64,000 bases of DNA from Lachnoclostridium sp. UBA1308 (GTDB lineage: Bacteria; Bacillota; Clostridia; Lachnospirales; Lachnospiraceae). Positions 35,073 to 44,103 of the stretch are shown here, piece by piece. The stretch is taken from the NCBI GenBank assembly GCA_002307215.1, contig DBTU01000012.1:1-64000 (forward strand), read 5' to 3'. Numbering within the stretch: the stretch's first letter is position 1; every line of letters begins with the position of its first letter. The position numbers were made by a program, and so were the translations under genes. The notes beneath the pieces were generated by a model, which saw only the letters and a list, made by a program, of their open reading frames with translations, was not told the origin of the DNA and did not search any database.

Positions 35073-36416
35073 TTAGTTCTTTGTTTTTTCATTTCTTAAC
35101 TGTAAGGCAGCTTCAAAGGTAAAAAAATAATTTTCACAGGTGAGCGTCAACTCTCCATTATACTTTTTAATCACTTGTTCTATATTCATCAGCCCGTACC
35201 CATGCAGCTCTTTATTCTTTTTGTTGGTCTCAATACTGTTTTTATAGATATCAACATTCGCACCTACGGGATTATCAATAATCAAAAACCAGAAACCATT
35301 AGAGATATTTGATGTAATATTAATACATTTATCTCCCGGAAGTACTTCACAGGCTTCCATTGCATTATCCAGTGCATTTGCAAAGATTACACATAAATCA
35401 AAGTTTGTAATTCTTCCTGTCGGTACAAATCCATCAAACTCGAGAGTTGTATTACATTTCGATGCTTTATAATTCTTAGAATTCATGAGGGCATCTATAA
35501 TGTAGTTACCGCAGTCGTACCTGCCTTCTGCAATCTGTAAGGAATCCTTCATGTTTTTGATATAATCCACCGCTTGTTCCGTATCATTTGCCTCCATCAT
35601 AGCCTGCAGGCATAGCAGCATATTCTTATTATCATGTTTAAATCTGCGTAGTTCCTCGTCCCGCCTGTTGATCTCCTCATATTGGCTGACCAGGGATTCC
35701 ACCTGCTGAGAAAGAATTTCTGTGATCTTCTCAGAAAACACCATTGATTTATTGATTACTAACAGGTGTATGATCAAGGTTATCAGCAGTACTACCAACA
35801 AAACACACAGAATCCTTGCCAAATGCTGATTAAATTTTATGCTGATATCCCCCTCAAAGAGTTCACTTTCCAGAAGACCCACGCAAAATAATGACGGAAC
35901 TATAATCACATATATCCTCAGCGGTATAATTGAGGTGTAATCCCTTAAGTTTTTACCGATTACCTGCTTGTCCAATAAGAACAATGTAAACATAATAATC
36001 CCGCCGATTAAAATGTAAAGTAAATTTTCTATCTGAAAGCCGGTAACCTCCGATGCGGATTTACCTAGCTTTAAGGTATACATGATGGTCTGGACCGTTA
36101 TGCTGATAATTGCTTCAAAGATTATTATGTACCCGATGATCGTCCAATAATTTCTTTTCCGATACAAAGATGCCATAATAAGAAAGGCCTTTAGATTATA
36201 AGGAAGATACAGTAATGCAATCAATACAGAATTACACTTAACACATTCATACGCATAAGTTGCAGTAATCGCATAATAGATTAGAATTAAAACAAATTTA
36301 TAGACGGGTGCTTTTCTTCTCTTCAGCCCCTTAAATGCCCGCATAATATAATAAATACAGAATAAATCAACGGTACTCCATATGAAAAATATAGTATAGC
36401 ATAGAAGCGTGCTCAC
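35073..36416 (-). CDS. AgrC-like GHKL sensor histidine kinase
   Basis: 447 aa from a GTG at 36416 with AAGGAGG 8 bases upstream. Six or seven membrane segments span residues 1-225, the topology of peptide-pheromone receptors. A helical linker and RRFKHDNKNMLLCLQ (phospho-acceptor His) follow. The GHKL ATPase has IFANALDNAMEACE and HGYGLMNIEQV. It is 14 bases downstream of its LytTR regulator and convergent with the ThiF-like gene. No agrB/agrD-like genes are visible, so its ligand could be the product of the ThiF locus. Confidence 0.88.
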   Translation of the reverse strand: MSTLLCYTIFFIWSTVDLFCIYYIMRAFKGLKRRKAPVYKFVLILIYYAITATYAYECVKCNSVLIALLYLPYNLKAFLIMASLYRKRNYWTIIGYIIIFEAIISITVQTIMYTLKLGKSASEVTGFQIENLLYILIGGIIMFTLFLLDKQVIGKNLRDYTSIIPLRIYVIIVPSLFCVGLLESELFEGDISIKFNQHLARILCVLLVVLLITLIIHLLVINKSMVFSEKITEILSQQVESLVSQYEEINRRDEELRRFKHDNKNMLLCLQAMMEANDTEQAVDYIKNMKDSLQIAEGRYDCGNYIIDALMNSKNYKASKCNTTLEFDGFVPTGRITNFDLCVIFANALDNAMEACEVLPGDKCINITSNISNGFWFLIIDNPVGANVDIYKNSIETNKKNKELHGYGLMNIEQVIKKYNGELTLTCENYFFTFEAALQLRNEKTKN

Positions 36417-36430
36417 ATTTTACACCTCCT

Positions 36431-37156
36431 TTATCCCGAATAGCCATACCTTTTCGAATACTCAATATAGGCTTTATGAAATGAACTATATTTTTTTCTG
36501 CTGATATAAATTGTTGCACCATTGGTTAAGGTTATTTCATTATTGTCATAAGAAGATACATATTTCATATTAACCACAAAGGAACGATGGGATCGAAAGA
36601 AACCGGCCTGTGGCAGTTTTTCCTCAATTGCCGATAGGGTGTCGTGACAATGGATTTCCTTTTGCTTTGTATCCACATTGATAATACAGTATTTCCCATC
36701 GCCCTCCAGGAATATTATCTCTCTCGCATTGATAATCTGATTGACACCTTCAATACGCAGAATAATAACCTCCTCGTTTTCCAACGTTTTCAGAAAATCA
36801 TCCATTGCTTTTTTAAATTTTACAGGATTAATCGGCTTAACCAAGAACCGAAAAGCATTTACCTCAAAGGATGCAAACACTACATTCGGAAAGCTGGATA
36901 AAAAGATAATCGGTACATCAATACTCTTCTCTCTCAATCTATGGGCAACCGCAATCCCGTTCCTGCCCGTATTTTCCTCCAACTGATAATCCATGAAAAT
37001 AAGGTCAAATTCCTTATCACTATGAAGTAATTCCGGTCCATTAGCAAATTCATAATAGGTGAACTCCATCGCTCTGCTCATAAAATATTCTTTCAAAGCT
37101 CTGACAACTTCCCGTCTCATGACTTCCATATCGTCGCATACTGCAATTCTAAGCAT
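36431..37156 (-). CDS. LytTR-family response regulator (AgrA-like)
   Basis: 241 aa. Receiver with D56 in DLIFMDYQLEENTGRNGI. The C-terminal LytTR DNA-binding domain has GDGKYCIINVDTKQKEIHCH and FFRSHRSFVVNMKYVSSYDN. It is co-transcribed with the downstream kinase from a consensus promoter. Its likely target is the paired direct repeat at 33314-33343 in front of the PqqD-like/ThiF genes. Confidence 0.9.
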   Translation of the reverse strand: MLRIAVCDDMEVMRREVVRALKEYFMSRAMEFTYYEFANGPELLHSDKEFDLIFMDYQLEENTGRNGIAVAHRLREKSIDVPIIFLSSFPNVVFASFEVNAFRFLVKPINPVKFKKAMDDFLKTLENEEVIILRIEGVNQIINAREIIFLEGDGKYCIINVDTKQKEIHCHDTLSAIEEKLPQAGFFRSHRSFVVNMKYVSSYDNNEITLTNGATIYISRKKYSSFHKAYIEYSKRYGYSG

Positions 37157-37195
37157 AACCCAACCCTCTTATGTATTTCATTATAAATTAGTACA

Positions 37196-37224
37196 ATTAT
37201 AAGGTTTTTAGGAAATATTGTCAA
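37196..37224 (-). promoter_or_regulatory. Consensus sigma-A promoter for the LytTR regulator/kinase operon
   Basis: On the minus strand, TTGACA (37219-37224) and TATAAT (37196-37201) are separated by exactly 17 bases, 40 bases before the start at 37156. A perfect consensus suggests constitutive expression of the sensory pair. Confidence 0.85.
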
Positions 37225-37312
37225 CTCTCTTGCTAGATGACATAAATTTATTACAATAAGTCATTCGTCTCTGTTAATAAAAGTGATACCATTTTTCCGG
37301 ATTGGATGGCAC

Positions 37313-37363
37313 AATAAAAATGAGATTACTGCCCGAGTATAGGACAATAATCTCATTTTTATT
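37313..37363. terminator. Terminator after the MFS gene
   Basis: AATAAAAATGAGATTA (37313-37328) pairs with TAATCTCATTTTTATT (37348-37363), 11 bases past the stop of the minus-strand MFS gene. Confidence 0.8.
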
Positions 37364-37373
37364 GATACTCTTC

Positions 37374-38576
37374 TTATTTTTTAACTTTAGTCGCAACGTA
37401 CAGATTCACGAGAGAAAGGGCCGCAGCAGCAAAAAAGATATACTGGGGTCCCCACATCATCCAAACGATTCCACATAGATAAGCACTGGTGATTGAGACA
37501 AAATGATCCATGCTAACACCAAGGGATAACGTCGGTGTGATGTCGTTTGGATCCACCGCGATGGATCGCATGTAAAGGGTTCTGACCATCCCCATCTGAT
37601 TTGACATCCGATCAAAGATGAATAATACATAGATTAATAATACCGGTAATCCTGTACGTGCCAAGGAACCGCTCACAAATCCGGCCGTAAAAAAGCCATA
37701 CACCAGATAAACCCCAATAAAAGACAGTGCATCCAGATAAAGCATAGCCTTGATTCCGAACCTATCCAGCCATTTGCCGATGAGCGGTATAAAGAAAATA
37801 CCAATGAAGGCCCCGATGATTCCGAGTAGCGCCATCGTATCCGCTTTTTTATTCAACAGTTCGATTAAAACCCAAGGCCCATATACAATCATCATCTGCT
37901 TCTGAACACCGAAAAGCACGACCAAGGTATAGTAATACTTGTACTCCTTGCGGAATAAAAACTTCACTTTTGTCTGCGATTTTGATTTCTCTTTCATGTG
38001 CCTTTCAAGGAATATCAGCAGGATCATAACAATTGTGAGCAAGGATGCACTTATGATAAACGTCCATTTTGTTCTGCCGGTAAAGCTGAAAAATCCGACT
38101 TTAAATCCGATGAATACAAGGATTCCGCCAAGCATGGAAAATGCGGTATAGACGCTTTTATACTGTCCCATACGCCTTCCGATATTATCTCCCTTGAACA
38201 AGGACATTCCTATGCTGTCCTGCAGCGGCATAAATAAATGCATACCCACCGAATTAATGAAGATAAATATCAACATGACTGCAAAAATAGGGGATGTTAA
38301 TCCTAAGATAAAGATACCGATAATACTCATAAACTGAGCTATGATAGAAATTCTTAGGTCCGACAAGCCGGACAGTACGGCTGCGATAAATACGACTAAA
38401 AACCCGGGTAATTCTCTGGGAAATTCAATGATCCCTCGCTGGTATGCCGTAACCTGATAAGCATCCTTGAAATAATTCGCAAGCACATCATTACTAAGTG
38501 CCAGTGCAAAGGCTGTTATCGAAATAATTACAAAATATAGCACAAGTGCCTTACTACTTTTTAATTCCTTGAACAT
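37374..38576 (-). CDS. MFS transporter
   Basis: 400 aa with about 12 predicted membrane segments and a central charged loop (HMKEKSKSQTKVKFLFRKEYKYYY). Signatures are weak; the pattern SDLRISIIAQFMSIIGIF resembles the drug- and peptide-exporting MFS groups. GAGG precedes the start. Its promoter region contains the MITE at 38666-38870. It lies upstream of the AgrA/AgrC-like operon on the same strand but is separated from it by a terminator. Substrate unknown. Confidence 0.8.
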   Translation of the reverse strand: MFKELKSSKALVLYFVIISITAFALALSNDVLANYFKDAYQVTAYQRGIIEFPRELPGFLVVFIAAVLSGLSDLRISIIAQFMSIIGIFILGLTSPIFAVMLIFIFINSVGMHLFMPLQDSIGMSLFKGDNIGRRMGQYKSVYTAFSMLGGILVFIGFKVGFFSFTGRTKWTFIISASLLTIVMILLIFLERHMKEKSKSQTKVKFLFRKEYKYYYTLVVLFGVQKQMMIVYGPWVLIELLNKKADTMALLGIIGAFIGIFFIPLIGKWLDRFGIKAMLYLDALSFIGVYLVYGFFTAGFVSGSLARTGLPVLLIYVLFIFDRMSNQMGMVRTLYMRSIAVDPNDITPTLSLGVSMDHFVSITSAYLCGIVWMMWGPQYIFFAAAALSLVNLYVATKVKK

Positions 38577-38665
38577 TTTCTTTTCCTCTTCCGTATTAAA
38601 TTACCCCATTTTACCACAACAGGTCATTATTATCTACGTAAGAATATTTTTTTGTTTTATTGAAT

Positions 38666-38870
38666 GTTACAGTTCAGCCTTATCTAAGACTACCGCTTAA
38701 GACTAGGTCGGAAATGTTCCCATGGATGAGTATTTGCATTCGTCGGTACTTAGGTTCTGTCTTTTAGAACCTTATGTACCGCTACGTAATGCAATTAAGT
38801 GAGAACGGCTCATCCATGGGAACATTGCCGCCCTAGTCTTATCAATATCTAATGAAGGCTGAACTGTAAC
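38666..38870. mobile_element. MITE-like element, 205 bp, copy A
   Basis: Perfect 16-bp terminal inverted repeats GTTACAGTTCAGCCTT (38666-38681 and 38855-38870), flanked by an exact 8-bp duplication TATTGAAT (38658-38665 and 38871-38878). Most of the interior also folds on itself: AATGTTCCCATGGATGAG pairs with CTCATCCATGGGAACATT. No coding capacity. It lies between the MFS gene 5' end and the YhgE gene 3' end, where it could act as a terminator. Confidence 0.88.
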
Positions 38871-38886
38871 TATTGAATACTTGCAA

Positions 38887-40908
38887 CTACCTGTCACCGG
38901 TTTTCATTTGAAAAGAAGCAGTTGTATTCTTTCTACTGAAATTTTGAATTAAGTGGGTAAACAGCGACAACAACATTATCAATAATAATCCTGCAATTAG
39001 CGTAATCATAAGTACCGCCATACTGTGATTATAGCTGCTTCTATCCATACTCAGAATATTATTCCGAAGCATATTAATGGTATAGGTCATCGGCATATAT
39101 GAATGAATGTTCTTATAGAAGGAAGGAACAAGCTCCATTGACAGCATACCGCCCCCTGCTGTGATCTGCAACAGCATGAAAATGATGCTCAGTAATTTAC
39201 CTAAATCTTGAAAAATAAGCACAGTTACCTGAATAATTGTTATAAATGCTACCCCTCCTAATATGCATATTACATAGAACTGGGCTTTATCGCCAACCTG
39301 AAGATTAAGAATATGAAGAACTGTGAATGCAAGACATGCTGCTTGTATCATTGCGAGAAGTTGAAACCGGAACAGTCCTAAATCAATTTTTATCTTTCGA
39401 GATATTTTAAATTCTTCGAATTTTAACTTCTCCATTGAGGTAAAGATGATAATATACATCAATCCGCCTAGCCACAGGCAAAGTGAAATAATAAAAGGGG
39501 TCATGGCCATTCCTGTATTCTTTGCTTCACCTATTTTCGTTATCTCCATTTTAACCGGGTCAGACAAAAATTTTCCGTAGCCCTCTAGTACAGAGTTGCT
39601 GCTTTTCAGTTGCTCAAGAGATGAGTCTACCGAAGCCTTCATTTGCTCTATACCTGAATTCATCTGCTCAATTCCGCTCAGGATTTTATTCTCACCTGAG
39701 ATTAGTAATTCTGATTTTTCCTTCAGGGTATCTGCTCCCTGTGATAAATCATCCATGCCGGCGGAAAGAGAGGCTGAACCGTCAGATAACTGCCCTATCC
39801 CATTTGAGAGTGCACCTGCACCGGTTGATGCCGTCTGCATTCCCCCCGGAAGCTTTTGTACAGCAGTATTAATCTGCTCATAGGTCTGGGTCAATTGATT
39901 CAGTGCGGAGGACAATACGGATGCTGCGACAACCGGATCAACCGCAATATCCTTACTGCCACTGACTGAACTAAACGCTGATATAATCTGCTGCATATCC
40001 GTATCAGTCATACTTTCGGGATGTTTCTCAATATAAGCCTTAAGCCATGTCATGATTTCGATGCTTTGCTGCAGCTGCTTGTTACTGCTATCTATGTAGG
40101 TATTCAGATTTGAGGAAAGCGTGTTAACTCCGCTGTTATATTGTTGGGAGTAGTTTGAAAGCGTCGTCATGCTGCTTAGATAATCGTTTATGGCGCTTTT
40201 AAAAAGCTCGGATTTTCTCAAAAGAAGTTGCAAAGCATCGCCTAACGCTTGACTGCCGTCACCCGCAGTCGTAAGCCCTTCGTCAAATCGATCTAAGCCG
40301 TTGTTGAAGGCTGTCTGCCCCTGAGTTAGCGTATTCATACCCTGACTCAATTGATTGGATGCAGTATTCAGCTTGGATAGACTGTCGCTGAGTTTTTGTA
40401 AGCTGTCCGGTAATTCCTTTAGCTTGCCTGCAAAAGAATCTGCGAGACTTTCCGTTATGCTTTTTGATACCATATTTTCGATATTTGAGTTAATATTCGA
40501 TATAATAGAAGACGCAACGGTTCCCAATTTATCATTAGCTTTGATATACAAGGTACCTTGAGTTTTATTTACTTCCGCCGCCGTGGAAATGCATTTTGTG
40601 AAATCCTCGGGTATGTCTAGTACGGCATAGTATTTTTCCTTTAAAATACCGCTATCGGCCTCTTCCTTATCGGTAAACACCCATTGAACCTCCTGGCTTG
40701 ATTTCAGCTTGTCAACAAGTAAATCACCGATATTTTGATTTTGGCCGTCGATGACAGCCCCTTTGTCGTCATTTACTACGGCAATCGAAATATTCGACAA
40801 GTGATCTGTCGGTTCCCAATAAGCATAAAGAAATATAAATGCATAAAATGCGGGTATCAGTGCCACAAGTATTGCTGCAGTTATCTGCATGATTGATTTC
40901 CGTTTCAT
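38887..40908 (-). CDS. YhgE/Pip family membrane protein
   Basis: 673 aa. An N-terminal membrane segment (about 12-31) is followed by the family signature ISIAVVNDDKGAVIDGQNQN. A long helical extracytoplasmic region contains repeated LSxG units (LSNGIGQLSDGSASLSAGMD) at about 155-430. Six C-terminal membrane segments of ABC-2 type follow from about 465. Relatives include phage-infection protein Pip and ESX-associated exporters. It is divergent from a TetR gene, with a long inverted repeat between them, so probably repressed by it. AAGGAGG precedes the start. Confidence 0.88.
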   Translation of the reverse strand: MKRKSIMQITAAILVALIPAFYAFIFLYAYWEPTDHLSNISIAVVNDDKGAVIDGQNQNIGDLLVDKLKSSQEVQWVFTDKEEADSGILKEKYYAVLDIPEDFTKCISTAAEVNKTQGTLYIKANDKLGTVASSIISNINSNIENMVSKSITESLADSFAGKLKELPDSLQKLSDSLSKLNTASNQLSQGMNTLTQGQTAFNNGLDRFDEGLTTAGDGSQALGDALQLLLRKSELFKSAINDYLSSMTTLSNYSQQYNSGVNTLSSNLNTYIDSSNKQLQQSIEIMTWLKAYIEKHPESMTDTDMQQIISAFSSVSGSKDIAVDPVVAASVLSSALNQLTQTYEQINTAVQKLPGGMQTASTGAGALSNGIGQLSDGSASLSAGMDDLSQGADTLKEKSELLISGENKILSGIEQMNSGIEQMKASVDSSLEQLKSSNSVLEGYGKFLSDPVKMEITKIGEAKNTGMAMTPFIISLCLWLGGLMYIIIFTSMEKLKFEEFKISRKIKIDLGLFRFQLLAMIQAACLAFTVLHILNLQVGDKAQFYVICILGGVAFITIIQVTVLIFQDLGKLLSIIFMLLQITAGGGMLSMELVPSFYKNIHSYMPMTYTINMLRNNILSMDRSSYNHSMAVLMITLIAGLLLIMLLSLFTHLIQNFSRKNTTASFQMKTGDR

Positions 40909-40948
40909 AAAAAATAACCTCCTTAAAATTGTTTTAGAATATTTTCTT

Positions 40949-41017
40949 ATTATATTACGAATCTTTTTATTATTATATGCTCAGAATCTTGCATTGTCAA
41001 TAGATTCGTAATATAAT
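40949..41017. promoter_or_regulatory. Divergent operator region between YhgE and TetR genes
   Basis: ATTATATTACGAATCT (40949-40964) and its exact complement AGATTCGTAATATAAT (41002-41017) form a 16-bp inverted repeat. An outer pair of TTTTAGAATAT-like arms surrounds it. It is a probable TetR binding region controlling both promoters. Confidence 0.65.
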
Positions 41018-41071
41018 ACAAATATATTCTAAAATACTGAAATAGTAAATTTACTTATAAGGAGCGCACGT

Positions 41072-41671
41072 ATGGATGGTTTTCAAAAAAGGACATTAGG
41101 AAAGAAAAAGAGTATTCTGGCTGCGGCATTTACATTGTTTAATCAATCCGGATACAAGAATGTTACAATTGCAAATATTGCAAAAGAGGCACATGTTTCA
41201 CTTGAAACCATATATAACTATTATGAAAGTAAGGAAAATCTGAGAAAGGAACTACTGAATCAGATTATCGATGATTTCTGCACGCTGACAGAAGACATTT
41301 TAAAAAGCGACTTACCGATTGAGAGCAAGCTCGAAAAATTACTTTTGTCAAAGGTTGATTTTTGTAAACAGTTTTCACCGGAATTTTCAGCGGAGGAGCT
41401 TCATGAATTGAATGATTTTGATTTATTCGCAGGCGAGGAGAAAAAGCAACACCTACATGCTATAATGCTTCAAATAATTAAGCAGGGGCGAAAGGGTAAT
41501 ATCATCACGGTAAATGCATCAGATAAAGCCTTGACCACCTATATTGAGATTTTTCAATTCTTTATCACACATAATTTTGCTTCGGCTCTTGAGATAAGCA
41601 GCAACGTCTCACTGTTAGAAGAAGTCAACTTTCTCTTCTTCAATGGATTAAAAGAAAAAAGCGAACAATAG
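41072..41671 (+). CDS. TetR/AcrR-family transcriptional regulator
   Basis: 199 aa. The helix-turn-helix is VTIANIAKEAHVSLETIYNYYESKENL near residues 31-57, with a helical C-terminal domain. AAGGAG precedes the start. It is divergent from the YhgE/Pip gene, which is its likely target. Its stop is only 7 bases from the open frame of a truncated phosphotransferase gene, a probable deletion junction. Confidence 0.88.
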   Translation: MDGFQKRTLGKKKSILAAAFTLFNQSGYKNVTIANIAKEAHVSLETIYNYYESKENLRKELLNQIIDDFCTLTEDILKSDLPIESKLEKLLLSKVDFCKQFSPEFSAEELHELNDFDLFAGEEKKQHLHAIMLQIIKQGRKGNIITVNASDKALTTYIEIFQFFITHNFASALEISSNVSLLEEVNFLFFNGLKEKSEQ

Positions 41672-41678
41672 ATTCTAA

Positions 41679-42284
41679 ATTCGTTTCCTAACTTGGGGCA
41701 AATTAATCGGGAAAACACATAGAATAACCAAGAACTATCCTATCTGGAAAAACTTAAACGGAAAGCCTTCGGAATTCGGCTTTCAGGATGAAGTAAGATT
41801 CTTCACTGACTGGTGCAAAGAGGAAGCTGTCAAGGAAGAATGGAGGAAAATGTCCTGTGCTCTCGGGGAGCTGCCGATAAATCGGGACACCTATGGCTTT
41901 ATCCATAATGATAATCACCAGCATAACATTATCGTAAAGGATAAAGGCATTACATTGATAGATTTTGACGTTTCCTCCTGTAATTTCTTTCTCCAGGATA
42001 TTACGGTTCCGGCGCAGGGAATCATGTTTGATTTATCGGGTGGCATGATGAATGAGGTTCATCATAAAGAGCCTCCGAAATTCTTTTTTGATCATTTCAT
42101 CAATGGCTACGAGACGGAAAACCATCTTGATGATTTCTGGTTGGAGCAGATTGATATCTTCCTTCACTATCGCCGATTAGTATTATTTACCTGCATGCAG
42201 GATTATTTAAATTATAATACTGAGCTAAAGAAAAATTTTCTATTTATGATAAAAGCGAATCCTAAGATTTTCAAGTTACTGTAG
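41679..42284 (+). pseudogene. 5'-truncated APH-family phosphotransferase
   Basis: Open without a start from 41679. The frame reads TWGKLIGKTHRITKNYPIW, then GFIHNDNHQHNIIVKDKG (the APH catalytic loop, Brenner motif HxDxxxxN) and LIDFDVSS (metal-binding Asp). The ATP-binding N-lobe (~100 residues) is missing. An internal ATG at 41850 gives a 144-codon frame that cannot be a working kinase. Full-length relatives are aminoglycoside or homoserine-type kinases. Confidence 0.75.
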
Positions 42285-42312
42285 CTCTAAGAGTGATATG
42301 AATTCATACGCG

Positions 42313-42345
42313 ATTTAACTTCCGTTTACATTTCTGATATACAAT
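42313..42345 (+). promoter_or_regulatory. Autoregulatory repeats upstream of the OmpR-type regulator
   Basis: ATTTAACTTCC and GTTTACATTTC place TTTA at 42314 and 42325, 11 bases apart, just ahead of a TATACAAT-like -10. The same units occur four times before the ABC operon at 44104-44141. Confidence 0.5.
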
Positions 42346-42367
42346 AGAAAAAAGGAGGTGTTTTTAT

Positions 42368-43042
42368 ATGACCAGTATTATGATTATTGATGATGACCCG
42401 TATATTCGCGAACTGGAACGAACATTTCTTAAAAATGAAGGCTATTTAATCTACGAAGCCTGCAATGGACGTGATGCTCTGCAACAGATGAAAGAAAACA
42501 AAATAGATTTGTGTGTACTTGATATCATGATGCCTGAGATGGATGGGTATGAATTTTGCCGTCTGGCTCGTAAATATTATTTGGATCTACCGATTTTAAT
42601 GCTGACCGCCAAAGGTGATATCAGTCAGAAAGTGAAAGGCTTTGAGCTGGGAGCAGATGATTATCTGACGAAACCCTTTGAGGGAATAGAGCTTGCTGTA
42701 CGTGTTAAGGCCTTACTAAAACGCTACAAGATTGCTTCCGTTGTGAATATCGGCTCTCTCATTCTTGACAAATCAAGCCACTCAATCACCTGTGAGGGTG
42801 AACATAGTGACATCCCTATGAAAGAGTTCGAGCTCTTATTTAAGCTAGGTTCTATGGCAGGGAAGACCCTCACTAGAGATCAACTGATTGAAGACGTATG
42901 GGGGTATGATTTTGAAGGTAACGAGCGAACGCTGGATGTTCATATCAACCGATTGCGTGAACGATTTTCCAGTGAACAATACCATTTTAAGATAACCACA
43001 ATTCGAGGATTAGGTTATCGATTAGAGGTGCTTCATGAGTAA
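42368..43042 (+). CDS. OmpR-family response regulator
   Basis: 224 aa. D52 is the phospho-acceptor (LCVLDIMMPEMDGYEF), with Lys in YLTKPFEG. The winged-helix output domain reads KTLTRDQLIEDVWGYDFEGNERTLDVHINRLRERF in two overlapping halves. AAAGGAGGTG precedes the ATG. The gene overlaps the kinase by 8 bases. Direct repeats with 11-base phasing before both this gene and the downstream ABC operon point to autoregulation and control of the exporter. Confidence 0.92.
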   Translation: MTSIMIIDDDPYIRELERTFLKNEGYLIYEACNGRDALQQMKENKIDLCVLDIMMPEMDGYEFCRLARKYYLDLPILMLTAKGDISQKVKGFELGADDYLTKPFEGIELAVRVKALLKRYKIASVVNIGSLILDKSSHSITCEGEHSDIPMKEFELLFKLGSMAGKTLTRDQLIEDVWGYDFEGNERTLDVHINRLRERFSSEQYHFKITTIRGLGYRLEVLHE

Positions 43043-44096
43043 TGAAGATAATAAAGAGATTAGTAAATTACGTATCGCCGGTGGTATGCTTGTTGCCACG
43101 ATTTCCTTTGGCTTATGTTTTTGGCTTTCCTATCTGTTAACAAACCTAATCTTTCGATATACCGGAACACCTGCAAAGCCGTGGCCTTATATTATTACCG
43201 GTTTACTTGGTCTATACCTTTTTGCCGGTGGTGTAAAGTTACTTAATGACCTTCGCGGCAACGACCATCACAAAGGACGTAAATCAATGATGGATGACAC
43301 CCTGGAAGCCATGAAACGTATCGCCGGTGGTGATTTTTCTGTTGTTATGAAAGTGAATGAGCACGATCCATTTTCAGAAATTGCAGAGACTGTGAATAAG
43401 ATGGCTCAGGAGCTTGGCTCAATGGAGAATCTGAGACAAGACTTCATAGCCAATGTCTCTCACGAGATACAATCACCGCTCACCTCCATCTCCGGATTTG
43501 CCGAATTACTTCGAAGAAATGAGCTCACTGACATTGATCGGATGCATTACATTGACATCATAGAGTCTGAAAGTAAACGCCTTTCTAAGTTAAGTGACAA
43601 TTTGTTGAAATTATCTTCCCTGGATGCAGCTGCCACACCGCTGTCCTTTACTAATTTCCGACTGGACAAACAAATTCAAAATTCACTCCTTATGCTCGAA
43701 CCGCAATGGTCGGATAAGAAGCTGGATGTCTCTCTGGAACTGGAAGCAGTAAATATATTCGGTGATGAACATTTAATGGCGCAGGTTTGGATTAATCTAC
43801 TTCACAATTCAATAAAGTTTACTCCGGTCGGCGGCACGATTAACATCTCTCTTACCAACAGCGATTCCTGGGTGGAATGTCGAATTGCCGATAATGGAAT
43901 TGGTATCTCAGGCGAAGATCAGCTTCATATCTTTGAGCGCTTCTATAAAGTGGATAAAGCCCGTGACCGCAATCTGGGCGGCAACGGTCTTGGCCTATCT
44001 CTAGTGAAAAAGATCGTAGAACTTCATAAGGGATGTATCCGCGTGGAAAGTGAAATTGGGAGCGGTACTGTATTTATTATCAAGCTGTCAAAATAA
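43035..44096 (+). CDS. Sensor histidine kinase with short sensor region
   Basis: 353 aa. Two membrane segments (about 15-38 and 50-70) have almost no extracytoplasmic loop, the intramembrane-sensing layout seen in envelope-stress and peptide-antibiotic kinases. A HAMP-like linker follows. HisKA has FIANVSHEIQSPLTSISGFA (Gln in place of the common Arg). The ATPase has NLLHNSIKFTPVGG and GNGLGLSLVKKI. It partners the overlapping regulator. Confidence 0.9.
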   Translation: MSNEDNKEISKLRIAGGMLVATISFGLCFWLSYLLTNLIFRYTGTPAKPWPYIITGLLGLYLFAGGVKLLNDLRGNDHHKGRKSMMDDTLEAMKRIAGGDFSVVMKVNEHDPFSEIAETVNKMAQELGSMENLRQDFIANVSHEIQSPLTSISGFAELLRRNELTDIDRMHYIDIIESESKRLSKLSDNLLKLSSLDAAATPLSFTNFRLDKQIQNSLLMLEPQWSDKKLDVSLELEAVNIFGDEHLMAQVWINLLHNSIKFTPVGGTINISLTNSDSWVECRIADNGIGISGEDQLHIFERFYKVDKARDRNLGGNGLGLSLVKKIVELHKGCIRVESEIGSGTVFIIKLSK

Positions 44097-44103
44097 TTAA
44101 TGC

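Noticed and set aside
35073..37156. Agr-type system with AgrB and AgrD
   Set aside because: The kinase and regulator are Agr-like, but I found no AgrB-type membrane protease or AgrD-type peptide in any frame nearby.
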